Below, piece after piece: positions 16,475-23,270 of a DNA stretch of 25,054 bases. The stretch comes from a virus. The notes below the pieces were generated by a model. That model ran no database searches and was not told the origin of the DNA. It saw nothing but the letters and a program-made list of their open reading frames with translations. Made by a program: the position numbers and the translations under genes. The stretch spans positions 1-25,054 of the IMG/VR virus record IMGVR_UViG_3300005613_000391; one strand, written 5' to 3'. Numbering within the stretch: position 1 is the first letter of the stretch; every line of letters begins with the position of its first letter.

Positions 16475-18332
16475 TTATTTGTTCAAAAAACCTTTCTGCG
16501 TCATTTAGACCCATCTCTTCGAGGTTTGCTCTTAGCAATTCCTTTATCTTTGGTCTATAACCTTCTTGTTGCATCAATTGTAACACATTAGGGTTATTGG
16601 TGAAAAGTTCCAAAGCTCTCATTCTCGCATCAGCCAGCTCTTGGTCTGCACCTGACGACATGGACTTTATGTCTGGTACATAGTCGTATGTTCCCTCCAA
16701 ATCTTCTGGGACAATAGAGAGTTCTGCCGTGTCTTCCATATCATCCAGCCTCATCTTTGGTTTTATGTCGAGTTTGCTCGGATCTTTCTCTTGTGGATTG
16801 GTAACAACTGGATGAATTGGTGTTTTAGCTGTTTCCCACAGTTCCTCAACATCAGCATCAGACAATTCTGGAGCTGACGCTACTATGTCGCCAACCATTC
16901 TTGCGTTTTCTGCCGTCACTTCCATCTCATCCAAACCTGCTCTCTTGAAGTAAGAGAACTTATCACTACCGACAATCTTTAGTATTAACTCTTTTTTGGA
17001 TGGGTCTGTGAACAAAAATTGCTTGTTGTTGCTAAGCCACATCATCATTACATCCTTAATAAACTCAGCCAGGTCGTTCTGGTTCTTTTGGTCTCTAGTG
17101 TTTTGTTGCTTAAGTGTTGCTTTCACCTCAGTTGCCGTCTTCTCGGTTTCAAATGGGTCTATGGCACTTGTTCCCTGACTCATATCCCCCATTGCAACAT
17201 TGAAGGCACTAACAAGAGCTGAATAAGTTGTCTGGAAGTATCGAAGTGAATCGCCCCTGGACTCCATTTCTGTTATTGCATCGGGGCTGTCCACCAACCA
17301 CTGTGCTTCTGGTCCATATTCAATGGTTTCTATTCTTGCAGCGTTTTCCATAATCTTAAGAGGTGGTCTCATTTTAAGTATGACCTCATCCATGTAAGAA
17401 CAAAGTGTTGCTTGAATCGCCTTCCATAGAGGGATAACTGGTTCAACTTCACTTTCTCCAAGGGCATCATCTTGGAGGTGGTAATATCTAAGTTGTGCTA
17501 TTGGCAACTTGCCATGGTCATAGGGGTTTTTTATCTCTCTTAAAATAAGTTTGTGCTCTGGAGAAAAGGTTATCCACCTGTTTTCTCTGTATTCTGTGAC
17601 AATCTGCACTACAGGAAAGGCAATGTCCTCTCCCACCCTATCTTCTAATCCTCGAAGCTCCTTAACTCTTCTTGTGTATTCTTTATCGCGCTTTTGTGAG
17701 GTATTGGGTAACTTCTCTTCGATTCTTCTCCTTATTTCCTTCAGGTTTTTAAATGAAGGTCGACCTTTAGTGTCTGTCTGTGTCTCCAAGTCTTCCAAGA
17801 ACTCCCAGCTTCTGTACTGGAACCACTTTGCGTCTTTGACATGAGTTGCAGCAGGATCCATTCCACAATCTCTAATATCAAGAAGTTTCATCTCATTACC
17901 ATCAAACTTAACTTTCCCATCTTCGTCTACTTCATATTTCCAGTAAACAAGAGCAAACTTAGACTGGTAAAGCCTTGTATCCATGTCTGCAATGCTCATC
18001 TTCACAAGCATCGAACCTCCATCGTTTGCTGTATCCCACTGGTAATCGAGAATTGCGTTGTTAAACTCAGCCTTGAGCACATCAGATCCTTCTCTTGGAA
18101 CCAATCTACCTCGCAACTTATTGTTTAAAAGCCGTCCATTCTTTTCTATTAAAGAAGTTCTTATTCTTGGATCAACAATCTTTGTAATATATGGCCAGTC
18201 ATCTGGAAGCTTTCCGTAATATGAGTCTGTTACATCATTCCACCCATTTTTCCGAGACATTCTCTTCTCATTATCCTTGTCCCACATCTCGTAATGTTGA
18301 GTTAACTCCAGTAAAAGGTCCTTTTTTGCCAT
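16317..18332 (-). CDS. Portal protein
   Basis: A 671-residue protein. The N-terminal region (HYEMWDKDNEKRMSRKNGWNDV, DPRIRTSLIEKNGRLLNNKL) and central segments (LPIAQLRYYHLQDDALGESE, PLWKAIQATLCSYMDEV) are those of podophage portal proteins. The length, place after the terminase and C-terminal Gln/Pro/Gly-rich tail also fit. The portal forms the dodecameric vertex through which DNA is packaged and ejected. The Q/P/G-rich last 52 residues are encoded in sequence shared with the overlapping downstream gene. No Shine-Dalgarno site is visible; the ATG lies 6 nt after a -10-like hexamer of a promoter module. Confidence 0.85.
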   Translation of the reverse strand: MAKKDLLLELTQHYEMWDKDNEKRMSRKNGWNDVTDSYYGKLPDDWPYITKIVDPRIRTSLIEKNGRLLNNKLRGRLVPREGSDVLKAEFNNAILDYQWDTANDGGSMLVKMSIADMDTRLYQSKFALVYWKYEVDEDGKVKFDGNEMKLLDIRDCGMDPAATHVKDAKWFQYRSWEFLEDLETQTDTKGRPSFKNLKEIRRRIEEKLPNTSQKRDKEYTRRVKELRGLEDRVGEDIAFPVVQIVTEYRENRWITFSPEHKLILREIKNPYDHGKLPIAQLRYYHLQDDALGESEVEPVIPLWKAIQATLCSYMDEVILKMRPPLKIMENAARIETIEYGPEAQWLVDSPDAITEMESRGDSLRYFQTTYSALVSAFNVAMGDMSQGTSAIDPFETEKTATEVKATLKQQNTRDQKNQNDLAEFIKDVMMMWLSNNKQFLFTDPSKKELILKIVGSDKFSYFKRAGLDEMEVTAENARMVGDIVASAPELSDADVEELWETAKTPIHPVVTNPQEKDPSKLDIKPKMRLDDMEDTAELSIVPEDLEGTYDYVPDIKSMSSGADQELADARMRALELFTNNPNVLQLMQQEGYRPKIKELLRANLEEMGLNDAERFFEQINEQAVQQAQIAGNPQAMGGAQPPIQEQGLPGIPQANPQGGVPQQMAGPNKAQ

Positions 18333-18368
18333 ATTTCTAGTTTATTTCGTGTGCTTAAGGGTTTTCAA
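18333..18368 (-). promoter_or_regulatory. Candidate promoter, TTGAAA-18-TAAACT-6-ATG
   Basis: TTGAAA (18363-18368, continuing TTGAAAACCCTTAAGC) is followed by 18 nt, TAAACT (18339-18344) and 6 nt to the portal ATG. It lies in the short gap after the zinc-ribbon gene. It is the best match among the structural-gene modules and predicts a leaderless portal transcript. Confidence 0.5.
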
Positions 18369-18372
18369 ACTG

Positions 18373-18660
18373 TCAACCCCAGCTATCCTCTATTCTTTTC
18401 TTTCTTAGTTTTGCAAACAAATCATCCACTCTCTTAAGTTTGAGTTTCATGGCCTCATATTTACACTTGGAACATATCCGAATATAGTCCCTCATGTCCC
18501 CATCATAATCAAACATATAGTTTGGTAATTGGTTGGTTTGCTTTTCTCCACAAGACTGACAGTACCACTCTTCCAAGTCTTCTTTTACAAGTCCATGGCG
18601 TGCACCACCATACTTACTCCAACCATACATCTTTTTGGTAATGGATATTTTTTTTGCCAC
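18373..18660 (-). CDS. Zinc-ribbon protein between terminase and portal
   Basis: A 95-residue basic protein with two CxxC pairs (C34-QS-C37 and C63-SK-C66) forming a likely zinc ribbon around a PNYMFDYDGDMRDY insert. A Lys/Arg-rich helix (MKLKLKRVDDLFAKLRKKR) follows. The start is a GTG at 18660, one base after the large terminase stop; an ATG 10 codons later is the alternative. Position and charge suggest nucleic-acid binding, possibly linked to packaging, but this is inference. Confidence 0.65.
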   Translation of the reverse strand: MAKKISITKKMYGWSKYGGARHGLVKEDLEEWYCQSCGEKQTNQLPNYMFDYDGDMRDYIRICSKCKYEAMKLKLKRVDDLFAKLRKKRIEDSWG

Positions 18661-18661
18661 T

Positions 18662-19960
18662 TTACAACATGCTCCATCTTTCCGTATCCAGCTTCTTTCT
18701 CGGCAGTTCTTTTCCCTGACCTTTGTAATTTACGAAGTAATACTCCAAAGCTCTCATTGCGTGACTCCACTCATCGTGAACAGGTATCTCGTTGCTTTGG
18801 TTTCGCACATCCTCGCTTATTTCCGGATAATGATAATTAAGAATACAATCCCTAAACCTTTTTAGATGTAGTGATTTTGTCATATCTCCCTCCCCCGTGT
18901 TTACAAAAAGAGACTTCATGTGCTTATGTGTTTGTCTTATCTGATCTGGTATCTTAAGACCCTTTGTCGTACTCACGTAAATACCATGCTTGGACAATTC
19001 CTCTATGGGTGACGTACCAGTTACAACGGTTCTCGCTCTGCCTGCATCATCACCTGTTACAAAATCTGGTTCTTTGTAGGGCTTACTCTTAACAACCTGC
19101 ACAAAGTGGGCTATGTTTGCGTTGTTTGCCTCGTAATAATCAATAACTCTAAACTCACCACCCAAGGGTTGAATCCATATAATTGCTGTTGGGTCATTAA
19201 CTCCAAAGTCCCAAGACAAATGCAAGGGAGCTAGTTCGTCATATGTAACCTTCTTGTAATTCTCCAATGGCCATTCTTTGTAAACAACACCTTTTGGTCT
19301 TGTAAAGTCCGCCAAATATTCTTGAGAAAATTCTTCTTTTGTCAGCTGTTCATAGGCGCTCTGTATTTCCCCCTGGTTTGCATACTTACTCAAAAGATTA
19401 ACCACATATTCACCTTGTATCTCACAAGAAGGCATTTTAAATCTTTTTGTTAGCTTGTCCTTTCCGAAGTATTTATCATAGAAGTCGTTACCCATACCTT
19501 TTGGAGTACCGATAAACCATACATCACCTGCTGTAGTCGCAAGCATCGGTCGAAGCACTTCCGGCCACACATGTCTTTTAAAGTCTGCGTACTCGTCTAG
19601 TATCATAAAGTCCACAGTAGCACCTCGAAGAGTTTCTGCGTTTTGTACTCCAATAAGTTCTATCCTGCTTCCATTGAGAAGTTCCACCTTAAGCTCTGTT
19701 GAATTAATACTCTTTCTTATTTCTTTCGGAACATAAGACAGAAGCATATTCCACACATTTCTTTTGGCTTGTGCATATTCAACTGTTACATACCAATTAC
19801 GAGTACCAGGATTTTTTATAGCTCTTTTGATAAGTTCATTAACAGCGGCTGTAGTTTTGCCTATCTGTCGTCCACAAACTGCGACAAGAAAACGCGTAGC
19901 GTTGTTGTGCCATTCTAATTGGTGTTTTTGTGGTTCATAATCAATTTTTACTGTTGGCAT
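18662..19960 (-). CDS. terL: Terminase large subunit
   Basis: The motor of DNA packaging. Counting from an upstream in-frame ATG at 19990, the Walker A is GRQIGKT (40-46) and the Walker B is FMILDEY (128-134) with catalytic Glu. The coupling motif is in FIGTPKG (159-165). The RNase H-like nuclease domain shows LSWDFGVNDPTAIIW (D261) and VTGDDAGRAR (D314/D315). Residues at the C-terminus (HDEWSHAMRALEYYF) contain the third acidic/His region. The ATG at 19960 (MPTVKIDYEP, after GGAAAG) is preferred because it limits overlap with the small subunit gene to 20 nt; the 19990 start (after GGAG) adds ten residues. The length of about 430-440 residues is normal for the family. Confidence 0.92.
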   Translation of the reverse strand: MPTVKIDYEPQKHQLEWHNNATRFLVAVCGRQIGKTTAAVNELIKRAIKNPGTRNWYVTVEYAQAKRNVWNMLLSYVPKEIRKSINSTELKVELLNGSRIELIGVQNAETLRGATVDFMILDEYADFKRHVWPEVLRPMLATTAGDVWFIGTPKGMGNDFYDKYFGKDKLTKRFKMPSCEIQGEYVVNLLSKYANQGEIQSAYEQLTKEEFSQEYLADFTRPKGVVYKEWPLENYKKVTYDELAPLHLSWDFGVNDPTAIIWIQPLGGEFRVIDYYEANNANIAHFVQVVKSKPYKEPDFVTGDDAGRARTVVTGTSPIEELSKHGIYVSTTKGLKIPDQIRQTHKHMKSLFVNTGEGDMTKSLHLKRFRDCILNYHYPEISEDVRNQSNEIPVHDEWSHAMRALEYYFVNYKGQGKELPRKKLDTERWSML

Positions 19961-20324
19961 CTTTCCATTCAAACTTAAGCGGTTCACCATCCGCTCCAGT
20001 ATGTTCCGTCCTCGTAGTTTCTACCATTCCATGATTAACCTTCAAGAGCAACTGAACAATGGTCGCGTTTATTTCTTTTCCCCCAAAGATGCCTATTTCT
20101 TGAAGAATTTCCTTTTGTCTCGTCAAAACTTCATCTAAAGTGTGTCGAAATTCTGGATACTTTTCTTTCCAATCATACACTCTTCTTCTTGATACACCCA
20201 ACTCTAATGCCACGCCTTCAATCGTGGGTATCTTCATGTTTTCTGGAATTGCTTTTTCGAGATACTTGTGTATCTGAACAATCATCTCAGGTCTATATTT
20301 TGTAGGTCGACCTACTTTTGCCAT
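19941..20324 (-). CDS. terS: Terminase small subunit
   Basis: A 127-residue protein. It begins with the GRPTKYRPEM sequence common in phage small terminases, followed by a helix-turn-helix-like segment (PTIEGVALELGVSRRRVYDWKEKYPEF) that recognises DNA. The helical oligomerisation region is LDEVLTRQKEILQEIG. It recognises the packaging site and loads the large subunit, whose gene overlaps its 3' end. The ATG at 20324 has no Shine-Dalgarno site; an extended -10 sequence (TGATACAAT) ends 5 nt upstream. Confidence 0.88.
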   Translation of the reverse strand: MAKVGRPTKYRPEMIVQIHKYLEKAIPENMKIPTIEGVALELGVSRRRVYDWKEKYPEFRHTLDEVLTRQKEILQEIGIFGGKEINATIVQLLLKVNHGMVETTRTEHTGADGEPLKFEWKDANSKN

Positions 20325-20329
20325 GACTT

Positions 20330-20338
20330 ATTGTATCA
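20330..20338 (-). promoter_or_regulatory. Extended -10 element before small terminase
   Basis: TGATACAAT (TG-N-TACAAT) lies 5 nt before the ATG of the small terminase gene. No good -35 hexamer is at 16-18 nt. It resembles the element at 13940-13948 in sequence and distance to the ATG. Confidence 0.35.
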
Positions 20339-20340
20339 TG

Positions 20341-20499
20341 TCATTTCTTGTTCTTAATATCATCAAAACACAAACCGATAATTGTCAAAGAATAAATAAG
20401 TCCAAACATAAGTTCTACCAAATCCACAGCACCGGTAACAACATATGGTAACATCAATACTGTCCAAACCAATATAATCCATTTAATTGTAATTTTCAT
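20341..20499 (-). CDS. Small two-segment membrane protein
   Basis: A 52-residue protein. Two hydrophobic segments, about residues 6-23 (KWIILVWTVLMLPYVV) and 30-45 (LMFGLIYSLTIIGLC), flank a short loop (TGAVDLVE), and the tail is charged (FDDIKNKK). The ATG at 20499 follows GAGGTGA and overlaps the stop of the upstream gene as ATGA. Size and topology are compatible with a holin-type or other small phage membrane protein, but nothing specific identifies a lysis role. Confidence 0.7.
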   Translation of the reverse strand: MKITIKWIILVWTVLMLPYVVTGAVDLVELMFGLIYSLTIIGLCFDDIKNKK

Positions 20500-20627
20500 A
20501 AACTACTCACCTCTTTTCTTTTCCCACACCTATCATAGTACCACTTATCCCAATCCCATCGTCTATATACACCACCGCACTCACACAAGTTAAAAAGCCA
20601 CTTATATATCTTTTTTATTAACTTCAT
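20496..20627 (-). CDS. Tiny cysteine-containing protein
   Basis: A 43-residue basic protein rich in Trp, Tyr and Lys. It has three cysteines in CECGG and DRCGKRK, possibly an incomplete zinc site. It is preceded by AGGAAAAG and linked by an ATGA overlap to the membrane-protein gene. The WDWDKWYYDRCGKR stretch has the look of small phage zinc-binding proteins. Function unknown. Confidence 0.55.
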   Translation of the reverse strand: MKLIKKIYKWLFNLCECGGVYRRWDWDKWYYDRCGKRKEVSSL

Positions 20628-20781
20628 GTCTTTTCCTGTAACACTCATCCGAACAATAATTCCTATGGTTTCCTCTTATAGGTATTGGCTTTCCACATCT
20701 TCTACAAACTTTGTTAATCATCTTTTTTACGTCCTTGTTTATTTGCTTTCCCGTCCCTGGTTTAAAGCTCCAGTAGTTCAT
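20602..20781 (-). CDS. Small zinc-finger protein
   Basis: A 59-residue basic protein with C26-RR-C29-GKPIPIRG and NYC43-SDE-C47-YRKR, a CxxC...CxxxC zinc finger of the kind seen in many short phage and bacterial proteins. Its ATG overlaps the stop of the hexapeptide-repeat gene as ATGA, and its end overlaps the next gene by 26 nt. A nucleic-acid or regulatory role is possible but not shown. Confidence 0.65.
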   Translation of the reverse strand: MNYWSFKPGTGKQINKDVKKMINKVCRRCGKPIPIRGNHRNYCSDECYRKRHEVNKKDI

Positions 20782-21428
20782 TTTTTAACTATTTTGTAAC
20801 CTTTTTCTTTTAATAACTCCATTGCTTCTTGTGTCTTGTCGTCTTCTATTCCCTTTTCTTTTAATATTCCGTATTCGATATTTCCCTTAACAAGTTTGCC
20901 ACAAGTAATAGTTTTTTCTTCTTCAGTTGCTTCTGCCCAAGTCTTTATTCCCGCATAAGCATTTAATCCAAATGAAAGCTCACCCTCACAAGTTATGTAA
21001 AGTCCTGCTGATATACCATCACCAGCTTTGATATACTCACCAGCTTCGATAGACCAACCAGCTTCGATAGACTCACCAGCTTCGATAGACCCACCAGCTT
21101 CGATAGACCAACCAGCTTTGATATACCTACCAGCTTCGATATACCTACCAGCTTCGATAGACCAACCAGCTTTGATAGACTCACTAGCTTTGATATACCT
21201 ACCAGCTTCGATATACCTACCAGCTTCGATATACCCACCAGCTTCGATATACCTACCAGCTTCGATATACTCACCAGCTTTGATAGGCCCACCAGCTTCG
21301 ATATACCCCGTTACATACAATCCCTTATTCAAATCTATGACAATATCCTCATCGCTTACCAAATCTCCTTCATGTTTATACCTCCAACCTTCGTCTATTA
21401 TTCCTTTTGTATCTTTTGTTATCTTCAT
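20778..21428 (-). CDS. Hexapeptide-repeat protein (xYIEAG repeats)
   Basis: A 216-residue protein. Residues about 41-136 consist of in-register hexapeptides of the form [Y/S]-I-[E/K]-A-G-x. They are followed by GDGISAGLYITCEGELSFGLNAYAG, which from memory also ends similar repeat proteins in other phages. Such regular short repeats usually fold as a beta-solenoid; the function of this group is not known to me. The C-terminal 60 residues are charged and non-repetitive. A strong GAGGTGAT site precedes the ATG at 21428. The DNA repeat underneath could vary in copy number. Confidence 0.8.
   Translation of the reverse strand: MKITKDTKGIIDEGWRYKHEGDLVSDEDIVIDLNKGLYVTGYIEAGGPIKAGEYIEAGRYIEAGGYIEAGRYIEAGRYIKASESIKAGWSIEAGRYIEAGRYIKAGWSIEAGGSIEAGESIEAGWSIEAGEYIKAGDGISAGLYITCEGELSFGLNAYAGIKTWAEATEEEKTITCGKLVKGNIEYGILKEKGIEDDKTQEAMELLKEKGYKIVKK
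21021..21308. repeat. Tandem array of sixteen 18-nt units
   Basis: Units begin at 21021 and every 18 nt to 21291 without a register break; plus-strand consensus is ACCAGCTTYGATAKACYN. Variation is concentrated at fixed positions (C/T in the sixth codon region, T/G in ATATAC versus ATAGAC, and the last two bases). It is wholly inside the hexapeptide-repeat gene. Confidence 0.9.
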
Positions 21429-21437
21429 ATAATCACC

Positions 21438-21743
21438 TCATTTCTCTACCAACCTTAAAAATGTTTCTAAATCCAAACAAACAAGCGTTTTTCTTTTACC
21501 TTTCCACCTTGCAACACCAACCGGTATTAAGTTCTTTCCGTTTTCTTTTGCTTGTTCCCATGCACCAACAAGGTTAGGGCGTTGTCCCGCTTTTAACTGT
21601 AAGGCATAAGGAGGAGCCATCACATCAACAGTATCCGTTTCTTCAAATTGGTTGCTCCAGTTGCGTTTACTATCGTAACCCACTTCTCTCATTTTTTTAG
21701 TAATTTCCCTTTCAAATGCTTTCCAATGTGCGTATTTACTCAT
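21438..21743 (-). CDS. Putative PD-(D/E)XK-type nuclease (small)
   Basis: A 101-residue protein. FEREITKKMREVGYDSKRNW, then TDTVDVMAPPYALQLKAGQRPN and VGVARWKGKRKTLVCLDLETFLRLV, follow the pattern of small resolvase- or VRR-like nucleases: E11, D40 and Q49-x-K51 would be the catalytic set. The QxK in place of ExK is seen in some branches of the superfamily. It sits in the early block with another nuclease gene and overlaps the zinc-ribbon gene upstream by 4 nt. The assignment is a motif judgement only. Confidence 0.6.
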   Translation of the reverse strand: MSKYAHWKAFEREITKKMREVGYDSKRNWSNQFEETDTVDVMAPPYALQLKAGQRPNLVGAWEQAKENGKNLIPVGVARWKGKRKTLVCLDLETFLRLVEK

Positions 21744-21922
21744 TTCTTTAAATCTTCTTCTGTAGGCATTAGCTCTTGTGGCAAAGCCAACAATCCATAG
21801 TTAGGGCAATCTGGACGATGACAAATACTAACCACGCTGTCTCCCAAATCTACCTTGTATACTAACCTCCTATGGCATTGTACACAATGTAAGTTTGATG
21901 TGTTATAAGTTTGTTTTTTCAT
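21740..21922 (-). CDS. Small zinc-ribbon protein
   Basis: A 60-residue protein from the ATG at 21922. C13-VQ-C16 and C34-HRPD-C39-PNYG form a probable zinc ribbon; the C-terminus is acidic (MPTEEDLKK). Earlier in-frame starts would extend it into the upstream gene and are less likely. It overlaps genes on both sides (20 nt upstream, 4 nt downstream). Function unknown. Confidence 0.6.
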   Translation of the reverse strand: MKKQTYNTSNLHCVQCHRRLVYKVDLGDSVVSICHRPDCPNYGLLALPQELMPTEEDLKK

Positions 21923-22226
21923 TTTTATCATGCTCTGCCAACATCTTGTAAGTCTTTCCATATTTTTTGATACTATATTCAACTGCGTCTTCTATAAGTT
22001 TTGTTAAATCTTCGCTTGATATTTTAATTGTGTGTTTATTTTTCTCCTCCCCCAAATATTTCTTTTCAATCTCTCTTGCCTGTTCCATTGTTAGTATTCC
22101 CATATCTATATCTTCAGCTAATTGTATGCGGATACTTTTAATGTTTGGTTCTTTAAAAGCGGGCATATCAAAATTTATTTGATATTCAAGTTCGTCTAAA
22201 TCTGTCCACAATTCTTTTTCTTTCAT
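21903..22226 (-). CDS. Hypothetical helical protein
   Basis: A 107-residue acidic, helical protein (LWTDLDELEYQINFDMPAF, MGILTMEQAREIEKKYLGEE, SEDLTKLIEDAVEYSIKKYG). No motif was recognised. Its ATG overlaps the lysozyme-like gene end by 4 nt, and its end overlaps the zinc-ribbon gene. The DMGILTMEQAREIEKKY segment resembles short helical repeats in other phage hypothetical proteins but identifies no function. Confidence 0.65.
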   Translation of the reverse strand: MKEKELWTDLDELEYQINFDMPAFKEPNIKSIRIQLAEDIDMGILTMEQAREIEKKYLGEEKNKHTIKISSEDLTKLIEDAVEYSIKKYGKTYKMLAEHDKNEKTNL

Positions 22227-22717
22227 ATTTGTTTATGACAAGCAAAACTTGCCCTCCAGCCACCTGATGTTGACCACATTCCATTATAATAATCATTTAT
22301 TTTTTTTGCACATTTTGTATTGTCTAGCGGATCCATTGGGCTACCTGCACATTTAAATTGTTTCCATGTCCCGTCAATAATATGAAAGCAACCTTTAGCA
22401 GATGACTTGTTGCTTGTCGGATACTTACCTAATGTACTTTCACAAAATGAAACTTTTAAGGCGGGTTTTGGATCTTCAAAAACACTTTTGATCGCTTCTT
22501 CACAAGTAACAGGTCTTGGTGTTGGTTTTACTATCTTGATACTTTTAACTATAATCTGGGCTTCCTCGGTTGCTTCTACGGGGCTTTCCATAGTTTCGCC
22601 CATATCTTCTACCTCTTTTGCCTCAACATTCATATTTTTACCTCTTTGAATATCAAAACCAACAAAGGCCACAAAAGCTAAAAAGCTAAAAATAAATATA
22701 AGTTCTTGTTTGTTCAT
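22223..22717 (-). CDS. Membrane-anchored lysozyme/transglycosylase-like protein
   Basis: A 164-residue protein. Residues 6-21 are a hydrophobic N-terminal segment (LIFIFSFLAFVAFVGF) acting as signal or anchor. Residues 27-70 are a charged, Pro-containing linker. Residues 71-164 form a small cysteine-rich domain with VSFCESTLGKYP (candidate catalytic E93), KGCFHIIDGTWKQF and KKINDYYNGMW. This pattern resembles lysozyme-like, Rpf or transglycosylase domains that cleave peptidoglycan. Six cysteines (72, 92, 110, 123, 136, 160) suggest disulfides outside the membrane. GAGAGG precedes the ATG at 22717. A lysis (endolysin) role is likely but inferred. Confidence 0.7.
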   Translation of the reverse strand: MNKQELIFIFSFLAFVAFVGFDIQRGKNMNVEAKEVEDMGETMESPVEATEEAQIIVKSIKIVKPTPRPVTCEEAIKSVFEDPKPALKVSFCESTLGKYPTSNKSSAKGCFHIIDGTWKQFKCAGSPMDPLDNTKCAKKINDYYNGMWSTSGGWRASFACHKQI

Positions 22718-22733
22718 ATAACCCTCTCAAAGT

Positions 22734-22774
22734 CTAGCTCCGTCTTATCCCGCCTAGAAAGTCAACCGAGCTAG
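22734..22774. promoter_or_regulatory. Dyad in the leader of the lysozyme-like gene
   Basis: CTAGCTC (22734-22740) and GAGCTAG (22768-22774) form a 7-bp inverted repeat with a 27-nt spacer in the 69-nt gap between the ribbon-helix-helix-like gene and the lysozyme-like gene. There is no U-tract. It could be an operator or an mRNA structure. Confidence 0.3.
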
Positions 22775-22786
22775 GTTTTAAAAGGA

Positions 22787-22948
22787 CTATTGTTCCCTTT
22801 TCTCTAAAAATTTTAAATAAGCTATCCATGAGAGCATTGTAAACTTGCTTCTACTCATATAGTTTTCTTTTGCAACCTTATCAACCTTTTTTAAAAGTTC
22901 TTCGTTCTCAACATACAAGTTAATTACTTTGTATTTATTCTTCGTCAT
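22787..22948 (-). CDS. Ribbon-helix-helix-like small protein
   Basis: A 53-residue protein. KYKVINLYVENEELLKKVDKVAKENYMSRSKFTMLSWIAYLKFLEK has the beta-strand, helix, turn (MSRSKF), helix pattern of Arc/MetJ-type ribbon-helix-helix DNA-binding proteins, which act as dimeric repressors. The ATG at 22948 overlaps the end of the zinc-ribbon gene by 14 nt. A dyad lies just downstream before the lysozyme-like gene and could be its target, but this is speculation. Confidence 0.6.
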   Translation of the reverse strand: MTKNKYKVINLYVENEELLKKVDKVAKENYMSRSKFTMLSWIAYLKFLEKREQ

Positions 22949-23270
22949 ATAAGTCTATTGGAGGCTCTTCCTCTCTCACCTCTTTTTTAACTTCCGGCTT
23001 TGGCTGATAAACTTCAAAATCGTGCCAGAAAAAGCCAGTTGTTTTATACTGTCCCAACTTACTTCTCGCACCACAAGATGGACATTTAAAATTGATATAA
23101 ATATTCCCTTCCTTGTCTTTGTTTGTAGCAAAATAAAAACCTTTAGTATTACCACAAACGCATTTTCTTCTAGGGTTAGACAAAACTATTGCTTTATGTA
23201 GGGTATTTAATTCTTCCCTCTCGTCTATTTCCAATCTTATATTCTCCGACATTTTAACTATTGCCTTCAT
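22935..23270 (-). CDS. Zinc-ribbon protein, possible DNA-binding
   Basis: A 111-residue protein. C37-V-C39-GNTKGFYFATNKDKEG and C63-PS-C66-GARSKLGQY form a zinc ribbon, followed by FFWHDFEVY and an acidic tail (EEEPPIDLYDEE). The acidic C-terminus recalls single-stranded-DNA-binding proteins, but no OB-fold is evident. GGAGGT precedes the ATG at 23270. It is directly downstream of, and overlaps by 4 nt, the RecB-like nuclease gene, suggesting a DNA metabolism role. Confidence 0.65.
   Translation of the reverse strand: MKAIVKMSENIRLEIDEREELNTLHKAIVLSNPRRKCVCGNTKGFYFATNKDKEGNIYINFKCPSCGARSKLGQYKTTGFFWHDFEVYQPKPEVKKEVREEEPPIDLYDEE

Noticed and set aside
21021-21308. CRISPR-like or regulatory repeat array
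   Set aside because: The 18-nt units are contiguous without spacers, keep the reading frame and encode a regular hexapeptide; it is a coding minisatellite.
21028-21432. Plus-strand ORF with SPASIDQPAS-type repeats
   Set aside because: It is the antisense shadow of the hexapeptide-repeat gene, which has a strong ribosome-binding site on the minus strand.
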